This document shows positions 1 through 13,479 of a stretch of DNA of 64,000 bases, one piece after another. Origin of the DNA: Plasmodium brasilianum (taxonomy: Eukaryota > Apicomplexa > Aconoidasida > Haemosporida > Plasmodiidae); NCBI RefSeq assembly GCF_023973825.1, contig NC_090124.1:2349501-2413500 (forward strand), read 5' to 3'. The notes under the pieces were generated by a model, which was given only the letters and a program-made list of their open reading frames with translations, made no database searches and was not told the origin of the DNA. Numbering within the stretch: position 1 is the stretch's first letter; each line of letters opens with the position of its first letter. A program made the translations under genes and the position numbers.

Positions 1-264
1 CATCAAACAAACTATCGTTATTATGAAATATATGTTTATTTAGCAGATAATTCAAGTATTTACAAATATTAGAACTATTTGAAATATAATGCATCTTTAT
101 ATAAGTTAAGTGTTTATAAAACATTTGATATGTGCAGTTAAATGAAGAACCAATATCAGGGCCTAATGTAACTGAATAGGGTGTTGTAAAAAGGGTACCC
201 TCATTTTCACTATATTGTTCGTGGTCTAAGTTAAATTTTTTTTTTATATTCAAGAAATGATTTC
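1..264 (-). CDS. pir family protein, partial (runs off left edge)
   Basis: A minus-strand frame is open from about 264 to the window edge with no stop. It carries pir-like features: a segment reading ICKYLNYLLNKHIF near the edge, an upstream cysteine (FNCTYQMFYKHL) and an acidic stretch (LDHEQYSENEG). The Cys-Lys-Tyr-Leu-Asn-Tyr-x-Leu pattern is a hallmark of Plasmodium interspersed repeat proteins, variant proteins exported to or displayed on the infected red cell. This would be the N-terminal part of the main exon. The short first exon, the transmembrane exon and the tail are not visible. The exact 5' boundary is unresolved because no convincing acceptor stands out before the A-rich run near 236-245; an in-frame stop lies just upstream of 264. 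No defect is seen in the visible part, so the gene could be intact beyond the window. Confidence 0.7.
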
Positions 265-1328
265 ACGCAGTTATACTAAAAATAAAAAGAAAAAATTATA
301 ATATGTAAATGAGCAATATCTTAATTTCTTAAAAAAATATGTTTCATTTCTAGAACGTTGAATTTCTGAAATATCATGTATCTATATAATAATTGTATCA
401 AAAAGATAAAATATGAAGTCTGGTCTTACACTTTTGAACGTCCCTATATTTTAAAATGTGCGAATTAGGTAACAAAAATTACAGTCATATCAAGTGAATA
501 GTTAATAGTGTTAAAACATGGTATATAATACATTGATGTTTAGTGTGTAACTTTATTCATATATAGAATTTAAAAAAAAAATTTCATAACACAGTTTTCC
601 CTTTAATTTTTGCTTAATAGTAAAATGAGCACATTTTGAATAGTATAAAAAAAAAAAGTTTTGCATGTAAATATAATAAGTTGAAAAACAGGATAACTAC
701 GTCGAAATTAAAATATTTTATAGAAGTAATACGCTTTCGGATTATTTTAGTACATACGGGGATTATATTATTGCATTGATATATTATACGGGAAAATAAA
801 TTAATTTTAGTGCTTTTACCTATAAATTGAAGGTTATATAGAAATATCTATTTAAGAAACATTTTTTATATTTTATAATTCTATAAATGGATATGTATCA
901 TCTCTTTAAAATGTATAAATTTTTCTTTTTTTTTAATGATTAAATGTTTTTAAGGTTAAAATAATACCTTTCAAATTATTTCAATTAATTATTATTATAG
1001 ATTATAATGATATATGTGTTCGTTAAGAAACCAAAATCATTATTATAACTGAAATTAAGATTTAAATAGATGAAAAAGAAATTTAACTAATATATAAATA
1101 TAATATATGATAATAAATTATCTTTCGTTCAATTAAAAATACGATTCTTGTTTTTCAAAAATAAAATACATTTAATTATAAGTGTATTATTCAATAGATA
1201 CACTAAATCGTGTAATTATAAACTAATCGATAAATTCTCTCCATTCTATTACATTGGGAAGTTGAGGTTTCTATTTTCTCTTTATCACATTTGACTTAGT
1301 ATAAAATGCATATTTATCGTTTCACAAT

Positions 1329-1362
<34 letters not shown>

Positions 1363-3600
1363 AATTAGTTTTTATTATGCTATAAAATTGTTAGAATTAT
1401 TAATTAAAAAAAAAAGAAGGAGAAAATTAATTAATTGTCTTATATACGTTAATAAAATACATTATTGGGATCATATTGTGTATGTAGCATAATAAAAATA
1501 TAGATTAATATATTAACTAAAATTTATCCTTGTAATCTTTAGTGTACATATTATATTAAAAAATATACGTATAGTAGGTGTTTTATTTTCCATATATAAT
1601 AAAAAAAATTGTAGAACATAATATCATAATATTTTTCACTATTTTATATTCCACTGATATTTCATTTATCCCTTTTTATATCACATGAGTTCTACCATAT
1701 AATAGCATTTGATTCAAGACATTTAGAACATGAATATAAATCGGATATACTTGTTTTTGTATATTATATCGCTCTAAATTATCATACACTTGAATATATT
1801 AAATGTAACATACAAATAAAGAGGCATTGATGTATTTTAATGCTATTAATATATATAACATATAATTAAAAGTATTTTGAGCAAGTACAGAAATGAAATA
1901 AAAAAAAAAAAAAAAAATAAGAATAAAAAAAATACAAAATATGTATAATTTATTTCTTCTTATTTTTTACTAAGATAGAAAAATGAAATCCTTTCCGTAT
2001 TCATGCATTAAAAATAGTAATTCACATTATAATATATTGTCAGAGTTCGCGTAATTATGAATTAAATCTGTAGATATTATTAAAATATAGTAATTGAATT
2101 ATTACGTGTATTTAATATATATAATTTTTTAAGGTGCTAAATTAAAGTAATATAATAACAAAAAAAAGAAAATAAAGAAAATATCAGAATTATTCTTTAT
2201 CATTTTATCAACTTTAATTAAGATAGCATCAATTACAGTTATTAGTATCAAATTTAACATGAATATTTGAAATATTTACACATATATATTATAAAGTAAG
2301 ATAATATAATTTTTGATTTTTTCTATTAAAAATAAAATGATTGTTATTAATATATTTTTATAATATATATTATATAAATTTACTTTAAATTAAAGCAATG
2401 TCTACATTATGTTTGTGTTTGAAATGTACTAAAAAAATTTTTACAAAGTCTGTGTTTAAATTTTTATAATAGTGCTGATATTTTATTAAAGATATTATTA
2501 TTATAAAGAGAATTAAAGTATGATTTCTTTAAAAATATATATATTAATATGAATCTAAAATAGTCAGTATATTACATGATTATGTTTTAAATATGGAAAA
2601 AAATATAATTTACTGTTACCTGTAAATTAAAATGCATATCAAAATAGAAGACAAGACAATTTTATTTCTATAAAATAGAAGGAATCCATTTAATAATATG
2701 ATTACAATTCATACAATCATGAGTTAATAAACATTTTATTAAGAACAAAGTGATATTTATTTATATAGTATATTATAATTACTTATTTGTCATATCCCTT
2801 TTTTATTTACTCAGTTTCTTAAATATCTAATGGGTACTTATAAATCTGTTATATGTGCATAATTAATACTACTATATGAATAAAACATAATAATTAATAT
2901 TCTATTCATTACTATTTAAAAACGAAATTATTTCTCATGAGTAGAACTACTTATTACTTATTTATACAAGTATTTTTATTTCAGAATAATATTAAAAAGA
3001 AAAAATAATAAAATAAATTATAGGATATGTTTATAGATAAATAATTTCAAATGATAATCTCTGTTCATTATAATTTATATTTAAAATAGTTACTTCAACG
3101 GTGTATTGGGATAATAGGATTACCCAGCTTAATTCAAAGATAAAAATTTTATGTAATAATTTTTTTCTCACGTTATATTTTATTTTCAATATTATATTTG
3201 AAATTTTTATTTTATTTTTTTCAAAATACAATGTTTTTGCTTTATAAAATATTAATATTACAATTCTAGGATAGTTTTAAATAGTAATTAAAGAAAAAAT
3301 ATACATAAACAATTATTATTTTGACATTATATTTTATAGATAACTGTGAATAATATATTAATATATCATGTTTTTATGTATTTTTATATATAGTTATATA
3401 TGCACTAATATATGCTATTTTTTCATTTATTAAAATGTCCGCATAAAGTGGAGCAAACTTATTTAAGCTGGAAAGACTTGTGTATTTTAGTTCATTTTTT
3501 AACAGAATTATATGCATGTTATTATGTTAATATTATGTTACTTTGAATAAAATCAAAAATTATTTTAATTAAACAAATCTTTATGTACATAAATAAATTA
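265..3600. other. AT-rich intergenic DNA, no gene seen
   Basis: Stops are dense in all frames. An (AT)n tract lies at about 1331-1359 and a long A run near 1900-1918. The short minus-strand open frame at 3031-3231 is low-complexity and I do not regard it as coding. This stretch would include the promoter of the pir gene at the left edge. Confidence 0.6.
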
Positions 3601-3619
3601 TTTTTTCCCTCTTATTTTT

Positions 3620-4700
3620 CAAGCTAACAGATTACGTGAACCATCTTTGAGTAATATAGGTGAAATATTGAATTAAAAAATTAATAAAAACTTTCAAAAT
3701 ACTAAGAGAAATTTTTCAAATTGCAAAAAGAATCTTACAAGGAATTTAGAGTATAAATTTGTAAAAAATTTCCAAGATATTTAAAATATTTATCTAAAAT
3801 AGATAATGTAGAAGAATATAATAATCCTTGCTTAAATTATGCATAATGAATAAAAACTAATATATGGTAGATGCTTAGAACTAAATAAGAAAACTATTTA
3901 GTAAAAATTCTTATTATTTAGTTTTTAAATATGTGATACTCAATTGGTAATGAATCCAAAGAGTATCGCAGTTATTATCATTTCCCCAATAAAGATTTAG
4001 AACAACAGAAAAACATAGAAAATTAAGAGAATCATTTGTACCATTATTTTGAAAATTTTAACATTATTCAAAGTAGTATTTCTTGTGAAATGGAGATATT
4101 GGATATATATAAGAAATATCTTAACGAAATTAGAGTAATATAGGAATAGCATAAAGTTCATGGTAATTTTTTGATATGTAGTAGCTTAAAGATAGTCCAA
4201 TTTATTTTAATTCCCTGAATAGTATAATCTGTATAGACTATAATATTCGCTGGAATTTGAATCTAGAAAATAATGTGATATACTAGAAAATATATCTACC
4301 TATGAAAGCACTACATTATACTCTAGAAAAACTGGCTCATTATTTCAATAAAGCAAGTTACCTAAATCTATGAAATGCATAAAATTTTCGAAATTTCAGG
4401 AAAAAGGATATATGTTTTCATCGTGTTATAATGCTTCATTAGAACGTGAATCTTATAGTGAAATATAAAAAAAAATGAGATACAGTCCTATAATTTAAAC
4501 CTGAGAATAATTATTCAGAAAATATAATCCTACATTCTGATAATACTCATGTTCGTGATACTTTTCTAATCACGTATAACATTTTAGAATCACTTCTTAC
4601 CCTCAATGGCTTTCATCTATTTTAGTAATTACTATTATTGTCGTTTTTTTCGTTTATTACAATATAAATATAGAAAGCACTTTAAATGTAATTAAATATT
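3620..4700 (+). pseudogene. Degraded pir-like gene remnant
   Basis: Stops and frameshifts break this stretch, but codon-like segments remain. Around 4030-4130 a frame reads HYFENFNIIQSSIS then EMEILDIYKKYLNEIRVI, which resembles the central helical part of pir proteins. Around 4595-4670 a hydrophobic segment (SSILVITIIVVFFVYY) sits where a pir transmembrane helix would lie, followed by a short tail. Base composition is slightly less A/T-skewed than in the flanks. The order of helical body, then membrane span, then short tail fits a pir main exon plus the transmembrane part. No exon 1 was identified. It could instead be a relic of another exported family, so the assignment is tentative. Confidence 0.42.
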
Positions 4701-4749
4701 TTACTATCTATAGTGGAATTTGTGCAAAATTATATAATAAATAAGTTTA

Positions 4750-7680
4750 CTGTATTTGCTGTACATTTTTCATTTGTTTGTTAGATTATACCTTTTGGGT
4801 CCATATTATGTGTAAAGATATTAAAGGAAAAAAAAAGAAAGAAAACTTTCTTCAAATTGAAGATAAGAAGCAATGTTAAGTATATGAATTATAATATATC
4901 CATAAAAATCTCCATAACACTATATTACTTATGGTTTCTTATCATTTAAGAGAAGCCTTCTTCTCATATCACATATAATGTTATTTTATATAGAACCATG
5001 ATATTTAAACATTATATTTAAAAAATCATTAAATTGTAAGGAAAAATACTTATAAAGAGATATATTAAAAAATTTTTTGAAGAAAAATTGATGAAGAAAT
5101 TATGCATCCAGACGTAATGAAAAATAAAGTTGTCATTGACAAGAATACATAATGATCATAATTATAAATTCGATAAAATAATTAAAGTAACATTGTTTAA
5201 ATTTTTTATGAATTATATATATAAATGTTTTACTTTATATATAATAATTAAAATTTATTACTTTATTTTAAGTTATTTTTTTACTATTCTTCCTTAACAT
5301 TGTATCATATTTAAAATATTACAATTTTATAATGTAATATAAATAATTTATGAATACATATATATGATACCAGATGAAAATAATTTATTACTGTGTATTT
5401 TACTAATATAATATGGTCATTATATATATTTATATTGACTCAATAATATATTTTAAAAATAGTAGAGATTACTTTATTAGTTTAGAAAATAATACATAAT
5501 TTATTTGTGAATTCATGTAAAATAAATAAATATATAATTATTTATGATTAGTAAAAATAAATAAATATTAATGTTATGGTACAAATTATTATGTATATTA
5601 CCATGACTTACCATATAGATTGTAATTAAATATAAAATTAATTGTTTTTATAAAAATAATAAAATTACATTAAAGAAATATATATAATTGTTATTACTCA
5701 TAAATATGTATATTTTATTAACTAGATAAAATATTAAATATATATATGATGTTATACATTAAACTCCAAATTAATTATTATATGCGCTTGCTTGAAATGT
5801 CCACCTCCATATTTTTCTTTATGAATGTTTTTATAATTAAAAAAAAAATTAATAAGTACAATTATTTCTAATTTGTTTAATTCATTTATTGGAAAATAAT
5901 ATTTTATAAGTGAATTACATATATATACATAAGTGCATTAACTTAATAATAGATTAATTCTACGTTTGTATTAATAGCATACCTATTTTATTTTTTTTTC
6001 TAGATAGAATTATTATATTAATAAAAAAACTTTATAATAGATAGTAAATCAAAAGTTAAAATAATGAATATTAGCCATTATTTTTTAAAAAATTTTTTTC
6101 AGAGAGTTCTATAAAAATGTATTAAAATGTTTAATGCAAATTATATTCTTACATAAATGGATTGATATGAATGAGAGAAAATATATACATTATTGTAATA
6201 GGTATATTATGGAATGTTCTTATAGATATATATCAAAAGAATACAAAATATACTAGTATTCTATTTTAGGTTATGTATTATATGCACCGACATAGTTGAG
6301 GTTTCAAGAATTATTATGAATAATATAATATTTTTTATGACGTAATAAGTTTAAAGAATTATTAAATTTGAAGTTACATGTATATTCATATGGACAATAT
6401 TAGAATCTAATAATAATTTTATAAAATATGAATAAAGCGAATAGGAAATATTTTTTTAAAATTAATGAATCATTTAAAGGGATAATTAAATTATATTTAT
6501 TAACTATATATTTACATAGATATCATATTGAATGAGCAATAAAATTTTAACTATATAGGTGTATTAAGGAAATAATTAAAACTTTATATTTATAGTTTCT
6601 CCCACGAGGATTAGTTATTTTTTATTCCAACTTTTAATGCAATAAAAGAAAATTTTTTTTTTAAAGCTTTGAAATATCACTTTTTATATACAATTATCTA
6701 ATAAATAGAAAAATGTATATATGATTCAAGTGATTTAAAGTTTTCATGAATAGTTACAATTAACTAAGTTAAAGGAATGGAAGTTTAAAATTCTAAATTT
6801 TTTTAAGAATATAAAGAAATTGTTGATATAACAATTATATTAATGAAAAGTTATTGTGAATAAATTTCCTTTAACGAAGTAAGAATATGAGTTTATTTCA
6901 AGATATGTAACATCATAATAAAATTTTAAAATATTTGAATCTCAGAATAAATATATTGAAATTGGAATCAATGATGATAATGTGTTTATTATACATAACA
7001 AGAAGAAAAATTGATATAAAAGAAGAAGAAAAAGTGAAATACTATATTATCTGGTATAGAGAATCATAGTTAATAATTATATTTTATTTATCTAATTTAG
7101 TAATAAATAATAATTAATAGTTGATACATATTCGTAAGATTAAAAAGTAAAGGGAAAATTGTATATTTTCAAAGAAAAACGAATTGTTTCATGTAATTTA
7201 ATTAAATTAACTTTGTCATATTATTTAATATTTCAAATAGTAATAATTTTAACAAAAATATACTTATGATAAAAAAAATGCTTCTATATATATATATATA
7301 TAAATCGCTAGAAAGTATATTTTTACATAAAATATGAATCTTTAATAATTTAAACTAACAATTAAAATATAAATAATTTACTTATACTGTGGCATATACA
7401 AAAATATAGTACAGTAATTTTTTATGATAGTATATGAAAATTTTATTAATTAAAATATTATATAACTGAATTGGGGGAAAATATATTTTTTTTTACAATT
7501 TAATATATAAAATTGTATCCACTCTAAAATTACTGTAAACTATTTAATAATTTATAAGATTATATTTTTCAATGAATGTCTTTTTCGTATTTATTTCTAG
7601 GTCTTAGATCTATTTATAAAATAATTTTATTTATATTAATTTAAAAAAGATATATTATCTAATTCTAGTGCACTTAATTT
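4750..7680. other. AT-rich intergenic DNA, no gene seen
   Basis: No coding-like frame survives on either strand. The stretch is poly-A/T, short AT repeats (for example near 7287-7301) and stop-rich sequence. It separates the plus-strand pir relic from the minus-strand exported-protein pseudogene. Confidence 0.55.
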
Positions 7681-7687
7681 AAAAATA

Positions 7688-8535
7688 TTAAGGCTTAGGA
7701 ACAAGTAGCGGAGTTGTGTACAGTAATTTAAAAATACCAAATATAATTATAATTAACAGTACGGATAATATTTTAATCCATTTCTTCAAGAATTTAACTA
7801 TGGAATATTGTGCATTATTTTTACTTAAAGGAATTTCAACTATATCTTGATGTTTAACGGAATGAATGTTATTACTTGAGCCGTTTTGCAGTAAATCTGA
7901 ATCAATTTTTGAGTCTACTTTTTTTAAATGTTCCGGTGAATTTTTACGTTTTCAACATTATAATAATGTTTTAAGGATTGAGAATTTTTTTTTAAAAATT
8001 ATTTTCAAAGTTGAATACGCCATTTTGTTTTTGAAAATTTGTACGTTGCATTGAATTATTACATTCTTGTTCATAAATGTCACGTTGTATTAATTTATTG
8101 AACTGTTTCCGGAAAACATCATCATTAGCTAACGAATTTAGTTTTTCACCAAATGCATCATCACTATCGTCTAATAAATGATATATTCCTTTTTTTTAAC
8201 ATTTAATATTTTTCTTCTTCCACTTCTTTTGTTTCACTATTTAATAATGTGCTAAATCTTACATTGAAAGTTGTTATTTGGTTTGTATTTCTTGTCCCAT
8301 GATTTACCATAGATGGTTGACTACAAATAAAGGTGCGTATACAACATTCAAAAATTGATTATTTATATATTATTTTATTAAAATTTTGTTCTCAAAAAAA
8401 AATAAAATAAGAAAGAAGAAAAAGAAAAGTTATGTATAATAACTATGATACTTCAATGGAATATTTTTATGTCCATATTAAAAAGGAAAAAATAGTAGCC
8501 TTCGTTAAAGATATTAGCATTTTTATATTTTGCAT
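7688..8535 (-). pseudogene. Plasmodium exported protein pseudogene (same family as the gene at 30.5-31.4 kb)
   Basis: Two exons on minus. Exon 1 (8535-8452, 28 codons) starts with ATG and encodes a hydrophobic signal-like stretch (MLISLTKATIFSFLIW). It has an in-frame TAA at codon 23 and ends at a GTATCA donor. Exon 2 starts at 8320 after a TTTGTAG acceptor and begins STIYGKSWDKKYK; the GKSW block is shared with the intact gene at 30,497-31,406. At least two frameshifts follow. Frame pieces include LLDDSDDAFGEKLNSLAND and, at the end, KFLKKWIKILSVLLIIIIFG, a transmembrane segment, followed by PLLVPKP and a stop at 7688-7690. An intact copy would be a secreted, probably exported protein of unknown function. 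With the exon 1 stop and the frameshifts this copy cannot make it. Confidence 0.78.
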
Positions 8536-8539
8536 TATA

Positions 8540-10120
8540 ATGAATTTTTTTAAAGTTGCTAAAACTTTACCGTAATTAATGTATAATCTATATATGGGTA
8601 TTTTAATTTATGATGATTAATTGATTTACTTTTTTTTAAATATTTGTTATTTTGTGATTATAAAAAAACTTTGGGTCTTTTTTAAAATAATTATAATTAT
8701 AAAATATACGGAAGAACAAAAAAAATATAATTAAGTAAAAATATTTTACTTAGCGTTATAATTAAAAATACTAATTCTTACTATTATCCAAGCAAAATAA
8801 ATAAAACAAGATTTAATATGTATTTAAAAGATAATATTGTATAAAAATTATATTTGAGAAGGCAAACAATTTATTTTAGAAAAAAGGGATATAAATATAT
8901 ATCAAATATCCATAGAATATCGCATTAGTATGTTAGTAATACGGAATAAATTTCTATTATTAAAATAAATATTTGCATACAAGAAAAGTGTGTTTCTAGA
9001 AAAACTATTTTATTTAACTCTCTTTATGGAACGTGTATAATGTAATTTTTTTGAAATTATCTATTTCTTAGCTTATTGTGATATTTTTAAAAATTATTTT
9101 TGGTAAAAGTCAATAATGAAAAAGGAGAGTATCTACATATAATGTATAAAAATATTATAATATACTACATACTTTTATATTATATATGGTTATTTTAAGT
9201 GTAATTTGATATTATGTAATTAAAAAAAACAAAGTTTACAAAATATAATTATTTTCAGTACCCATATATTTACTTCTATGTTATGAAAAATATATGAAAT
9301 TATTATTTTTTAAAATGATTCAACAAAAATTTCTGTTAATTCCTTGAATGGGGATATATATATTTATATATGAACTCAGTAATACTAATGATATATTACT
9401 GAAAAGGATATTAAATCTATAAAATATGATCGATTATTATACTTCGTATTATGAAGGTTTCAATAATACAGATAGGATGCGATATAATAAGAAAAAAAAA
9501 AAAAAATTAGTAAAACTTTTACTTTTTATTAAATGCATTTTATATTTCATTATTTTACTCGTGCTGTTTGTGTACATTATTTTTTTGTTGTTGTGTTTTA
9601 AATTTTATAGTAATATTTTTACTTCAATTTTTTTTTTTTTTTTTAGTTTAATAAGGTTGTTTTGTATTTGTTATAAAACTTTATAGTAATTTTTTTTTTT
9701 TGATTCCAGAAATTCCCATAAAAGGGAATTGATGAAGTTTTGTTTAAGTATGGTTCAATTATGTTTTCATAGAGTGAATATATATAGGAGAAAAATAAAA
9801 TTACTATAAAAAAAAAAAAAAAAAAAAGGAAGTTTATTTTGGATTTATATGAAAAAATTTTCCTTATTTTTTTATTTTTTTGTTAATCCACTACATTTTA
9901 AATACATGAATATATAAATATTTTTTTTATTATGTATCTTTAATTATTATGTTTTTAAATAAGATCGGAGTTATTGTACGATATTGCAGTTTGAACATTG
10001 TATTTTATTAGAAGTAATACAAAACTAATAAGAATTTATATGAATTATTGAACATTTGTTCATAGAATTATGAATGTATTATTTATATATTTAATAAATA
10101 ATAATCAAAATAGATATGTT
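8540..10120. other. AT-rich intergenic DNA with homopolymer runs
   Basis: No supported gene. The 86-residue open frame at 9426-9686 is almost all K, F, L and I, made from A runs (9490-9505) and T runs (9630-9644), and has no family resemblance; I treat it as chance. A long A run lies at about 9809-9827. Confidence 0.5.
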
Positions 10121-11720
10121 GCTCATATAATGTTTTCACATGAAATACACTGATATAATTGCAACATATATATGTACTTATACTAGCAGTACATGCATTT
10201 GACAATATCAATAAAAGTAATTCTATTCAGAGTTATGTAGTCACCTTAAATAACATATTTTAACTTTTCTTATTTAATATTTATAAATGCACCATAAAGT
10301 AACTGTTATATATAAAATTATAAAAATGTACTTACGAATTCAAATTTATAGTTTATATTTTTCTATACTATAGTTAAAATTTATGATTATAATATTATAG
10401 TGAAAAAGGTCTTATAGAATAATATATCATCAAAATAAAATAAAAAAAAGTTTTTTGATGATATATGTGTTTCAATTTTACGTATATATTTCTAGTTATA
10501 CAGATAAATGTAAGGTCACATCGTATTATAAAAAGAATTTGTTTTTATATTTCATTTCACTAAATATGAAATAAATTATATTGGTCTATATTATCTTAAT
10601 TTAAAATATTTGATATTATTTAATTCTATAGGATTACGTATTATCGTTATATCTATAGTTTATTTAATATAAAATTCTATTGTTCTATCATTGATCTTTT
10701 AAAATATGAATATAATAATTTATCATATAACCGAAAATTTAGTTATTATAATGTAAAAATGATTATTTATGTATTAATACCATATTAATATAGGACATAT
10801 CGTTATTATTATTATTACTGCCAGATATTAGACAATACGATGTACATTTTATTTTCCTGCTATACCAAGTGACAATGTCATGCATAATTATTAATCGAAT
10901 TGTCCACATATATGTATATATATAACATATATGTTTTTCATGTAATAAATACTGCATAACCTATCCATGTTATTCTTGGTTAATAATACTGATAATGGTT
11001 ATAGAATTAATAATTACTCAAATTTATAATATTTTTATCTCTTCTTCATAACTTATAAGTATCCATAAATAATTATCCTTTCATATCCTACTTTCTTTTT
11101 CACCTTTTTAATATAGTTCACCCTAATTTTTATACATGAACTTTTTATAGCTATTTTAGAATCATATTCAGAGCAGTGTTACTTTTGCAACGTTATCATT
11201 AAAATTATGATTCCTGATATTTTTCTTTTTTATGTATTTTTTAAAATGCACATAAATAAACTTATTTGCAAATTTACATTATATGAATAATGATATCTAT
11301 GATTAAACATTTATAAATTAGATATTTTGTATAATATAACATTTTAGCAATTAAACCTATTACCAGAATATGCCGGATCAATTTCAGAAACATGATTAAG
11401 TATTTGTCCGCTTTGTTCATCTATATATTACAATATATTTTTGTTTTTTTTTATTAATATTAACAACAAAGTACAAATTAATTAAACTAATATTAACAAA
11501 TATACATATTTACCCATACAACACTTACAAAACAGCAATTTCTTGTTGTAATAGATAGTATGGATTGTAGAATAAAATTCACACTTTTAATTGAAATAAT
11601 TTTTAGCATTAGATAAAAAAAGAAAAAAAAAAAGAATTTAACTTTTGTTTAGTAGTATTAAAAAAATATATTATTTAATACATAAAAAATAGTAATAATT
11701 TTTTGTTTCTTTTAACTTCA
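10120..11720. repeat. Long non-coding subtelomeric repeat, copy A
   Basis: By eye this stretch is colinear, in the same orientation, with 38,940-40,540. Matching landmarks are TTTTCACAT followed by AATTGCAACATATAT (10,133 and 38,951); TTTTACGT then TTCTAGTTATA (about 10,477 and 39,346); a TTCAC block followed by TTTATACATG and CTTTTTATAG (about 11,115 and 40,008); and a T run followed by an AAAGTACAAA block (about 11,445 and 40,330). Copies are diverged and interrupted by indels. Short open frames inside it (10,763-10,957) are not conserved between copies. Confidence 0.6.
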
Positions 11721-13450
11721 ACTTTGTTATCGAAAAAAAAAGAAGAAATATATAATGAAAGAATTCTTAACTGTTAATTATAGATTATAATAAAATATTT
11801 TCATTTTGTTTAATTCTTAAGATGTAGAATAAAAATAATTTTAATAGTAAAAAATAAAGATAAAAGACCTAGTATGATAGAACTAAAATTAATAGCTATT
11901 TTTGTATATACAAATATTAAAAAACTAGTATAAATAAGTTTAAAATTTTAAAATAAATTAAATGTTATATCATTATTCATATTAGTTTTAAAATATAACT
12001 ATGTTTTTATTATGGAAGAGATATTATAGTAATATCTTTTTTGTTCACATGAAAAATAATTAAATATAACCTTATTTATGATGTGTGTTTTTTTTTTTAA
12101 AAACATTTCATTATGTAACTTATTATATGAATATATTTTTGATGATAATACTATAAAAATAAATTTTTGATATATATTTATATTTATAGATAACACTAAA
12201 AAATATGTTCTTAAAATGCTAGCATGGGCTAAAAATAGACATATAGAGCACATATTTTTTCTGATATAGGTTGAACACGGTTTTTTGATAAACACAATTA
12301 TAATAAAAGCTGTATTATCATAAAAGGAGTTCTTTCATTAAGTGCAGTATTCATTATTAAATTATTAAATTTGTTATTTAATTATGTTTTTCTTTTATCT
12401 TTTTAAATTTAAATTTTGTTCATACAGATATGGTTAATAGCGATGAGGAAGTTATATACTATTGTTCCTCTAAAAGAAGTTTATTGTAAATATTTAAGAG
12501 AGTATATAATTCTTAACTATAAAAACGAATGTTTTTCTTCTTCTTCTTCCACTTCATCAAAAAAAAAATTATTATTTTTATATGAATTTGTAATTATTCA
12601 TTGAAAATGATTCACGATATCTCAAAGGATTAAAAAAATATTTACTTAGGATTCATAGTACGAACATGCATATATGTAACATTATTTTTTTAACTATGTA
12701 AAATAGTATTAACTTATTGTGTTATGTGTCTGAATGAAAATACTGAAAATTTATATCTTACCATATAATTTGAATTTTCATTTGAAATATCGTAGTTTAA
12801 ATATTAATTTTATTTTTTCCTATAATTAATCATTTCTACATTATAAAATATTGACAGTATTAATGTTATTTAACTATAGCGGATAACTATAGAACAGTCG
12901 TTACTAAGTAGATGTTTAAACTTTAAAATTAACAGAAATTCAAAATATTAAATATAAATAGATTCCATTTTATTATTTCTCTGTATAATTAGCTAATGAT
13001 CCGCTTAATTTATTATCATGGATAAAAATACAGAATATTGTAACCATGAACAATTGGCATAAGTTGAAATCGTGTGTTTTTATTTTAATTTAATGTAATT
13101 ATTTAAATCATTTTATTTGAATATTCATCTGCATTTGTAACACAACAATATTATTATCTTGATATTAAGATTTTACATATATATAAATTTTGTTTTTTAT
13201 TTTTAGGGTAATTTTTGAATGGTGTACCTTTGAAGGTATATCATAATATATTAAATTTGCGATATCATCCTTATGTTAATAATTCCTATATTTGTATATA
13301 TTGTGTGAAAAATAACCTTTTAAATTTCATTTATATTTGAAAATTTTTCAATAATATTATAAAGTTTGGAAAATATATTTCAAATATTTAATATACATTA
13401 CAAACAGAATAACTCTTGTGGTTATTTGTACAAGGCATACGATAAAATAA
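11721..13450. other. AT-rich intergenic DNA, no gene seen
   Basis: Open frames at 11,999-12,295 (minus) and 12,416-12,604 (plus) show no family signature, splice context or reasonable composition; the second contains a TTC-repeat serine run and an A run. I see nothing else to support. Confidence 0.5.
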
Positions 13451-13479
13451 AAGAAAAAAATTATAAGGAAAATTTTCAA

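Noticed and set aside
9426..9686. Plus-strand open frame of 86 codons with membrane-like composition
   Set aside because: It is built from A and T homopolymers, has no introns or family motifs, and similar hydrophobic frames arise by chance in such DNA.
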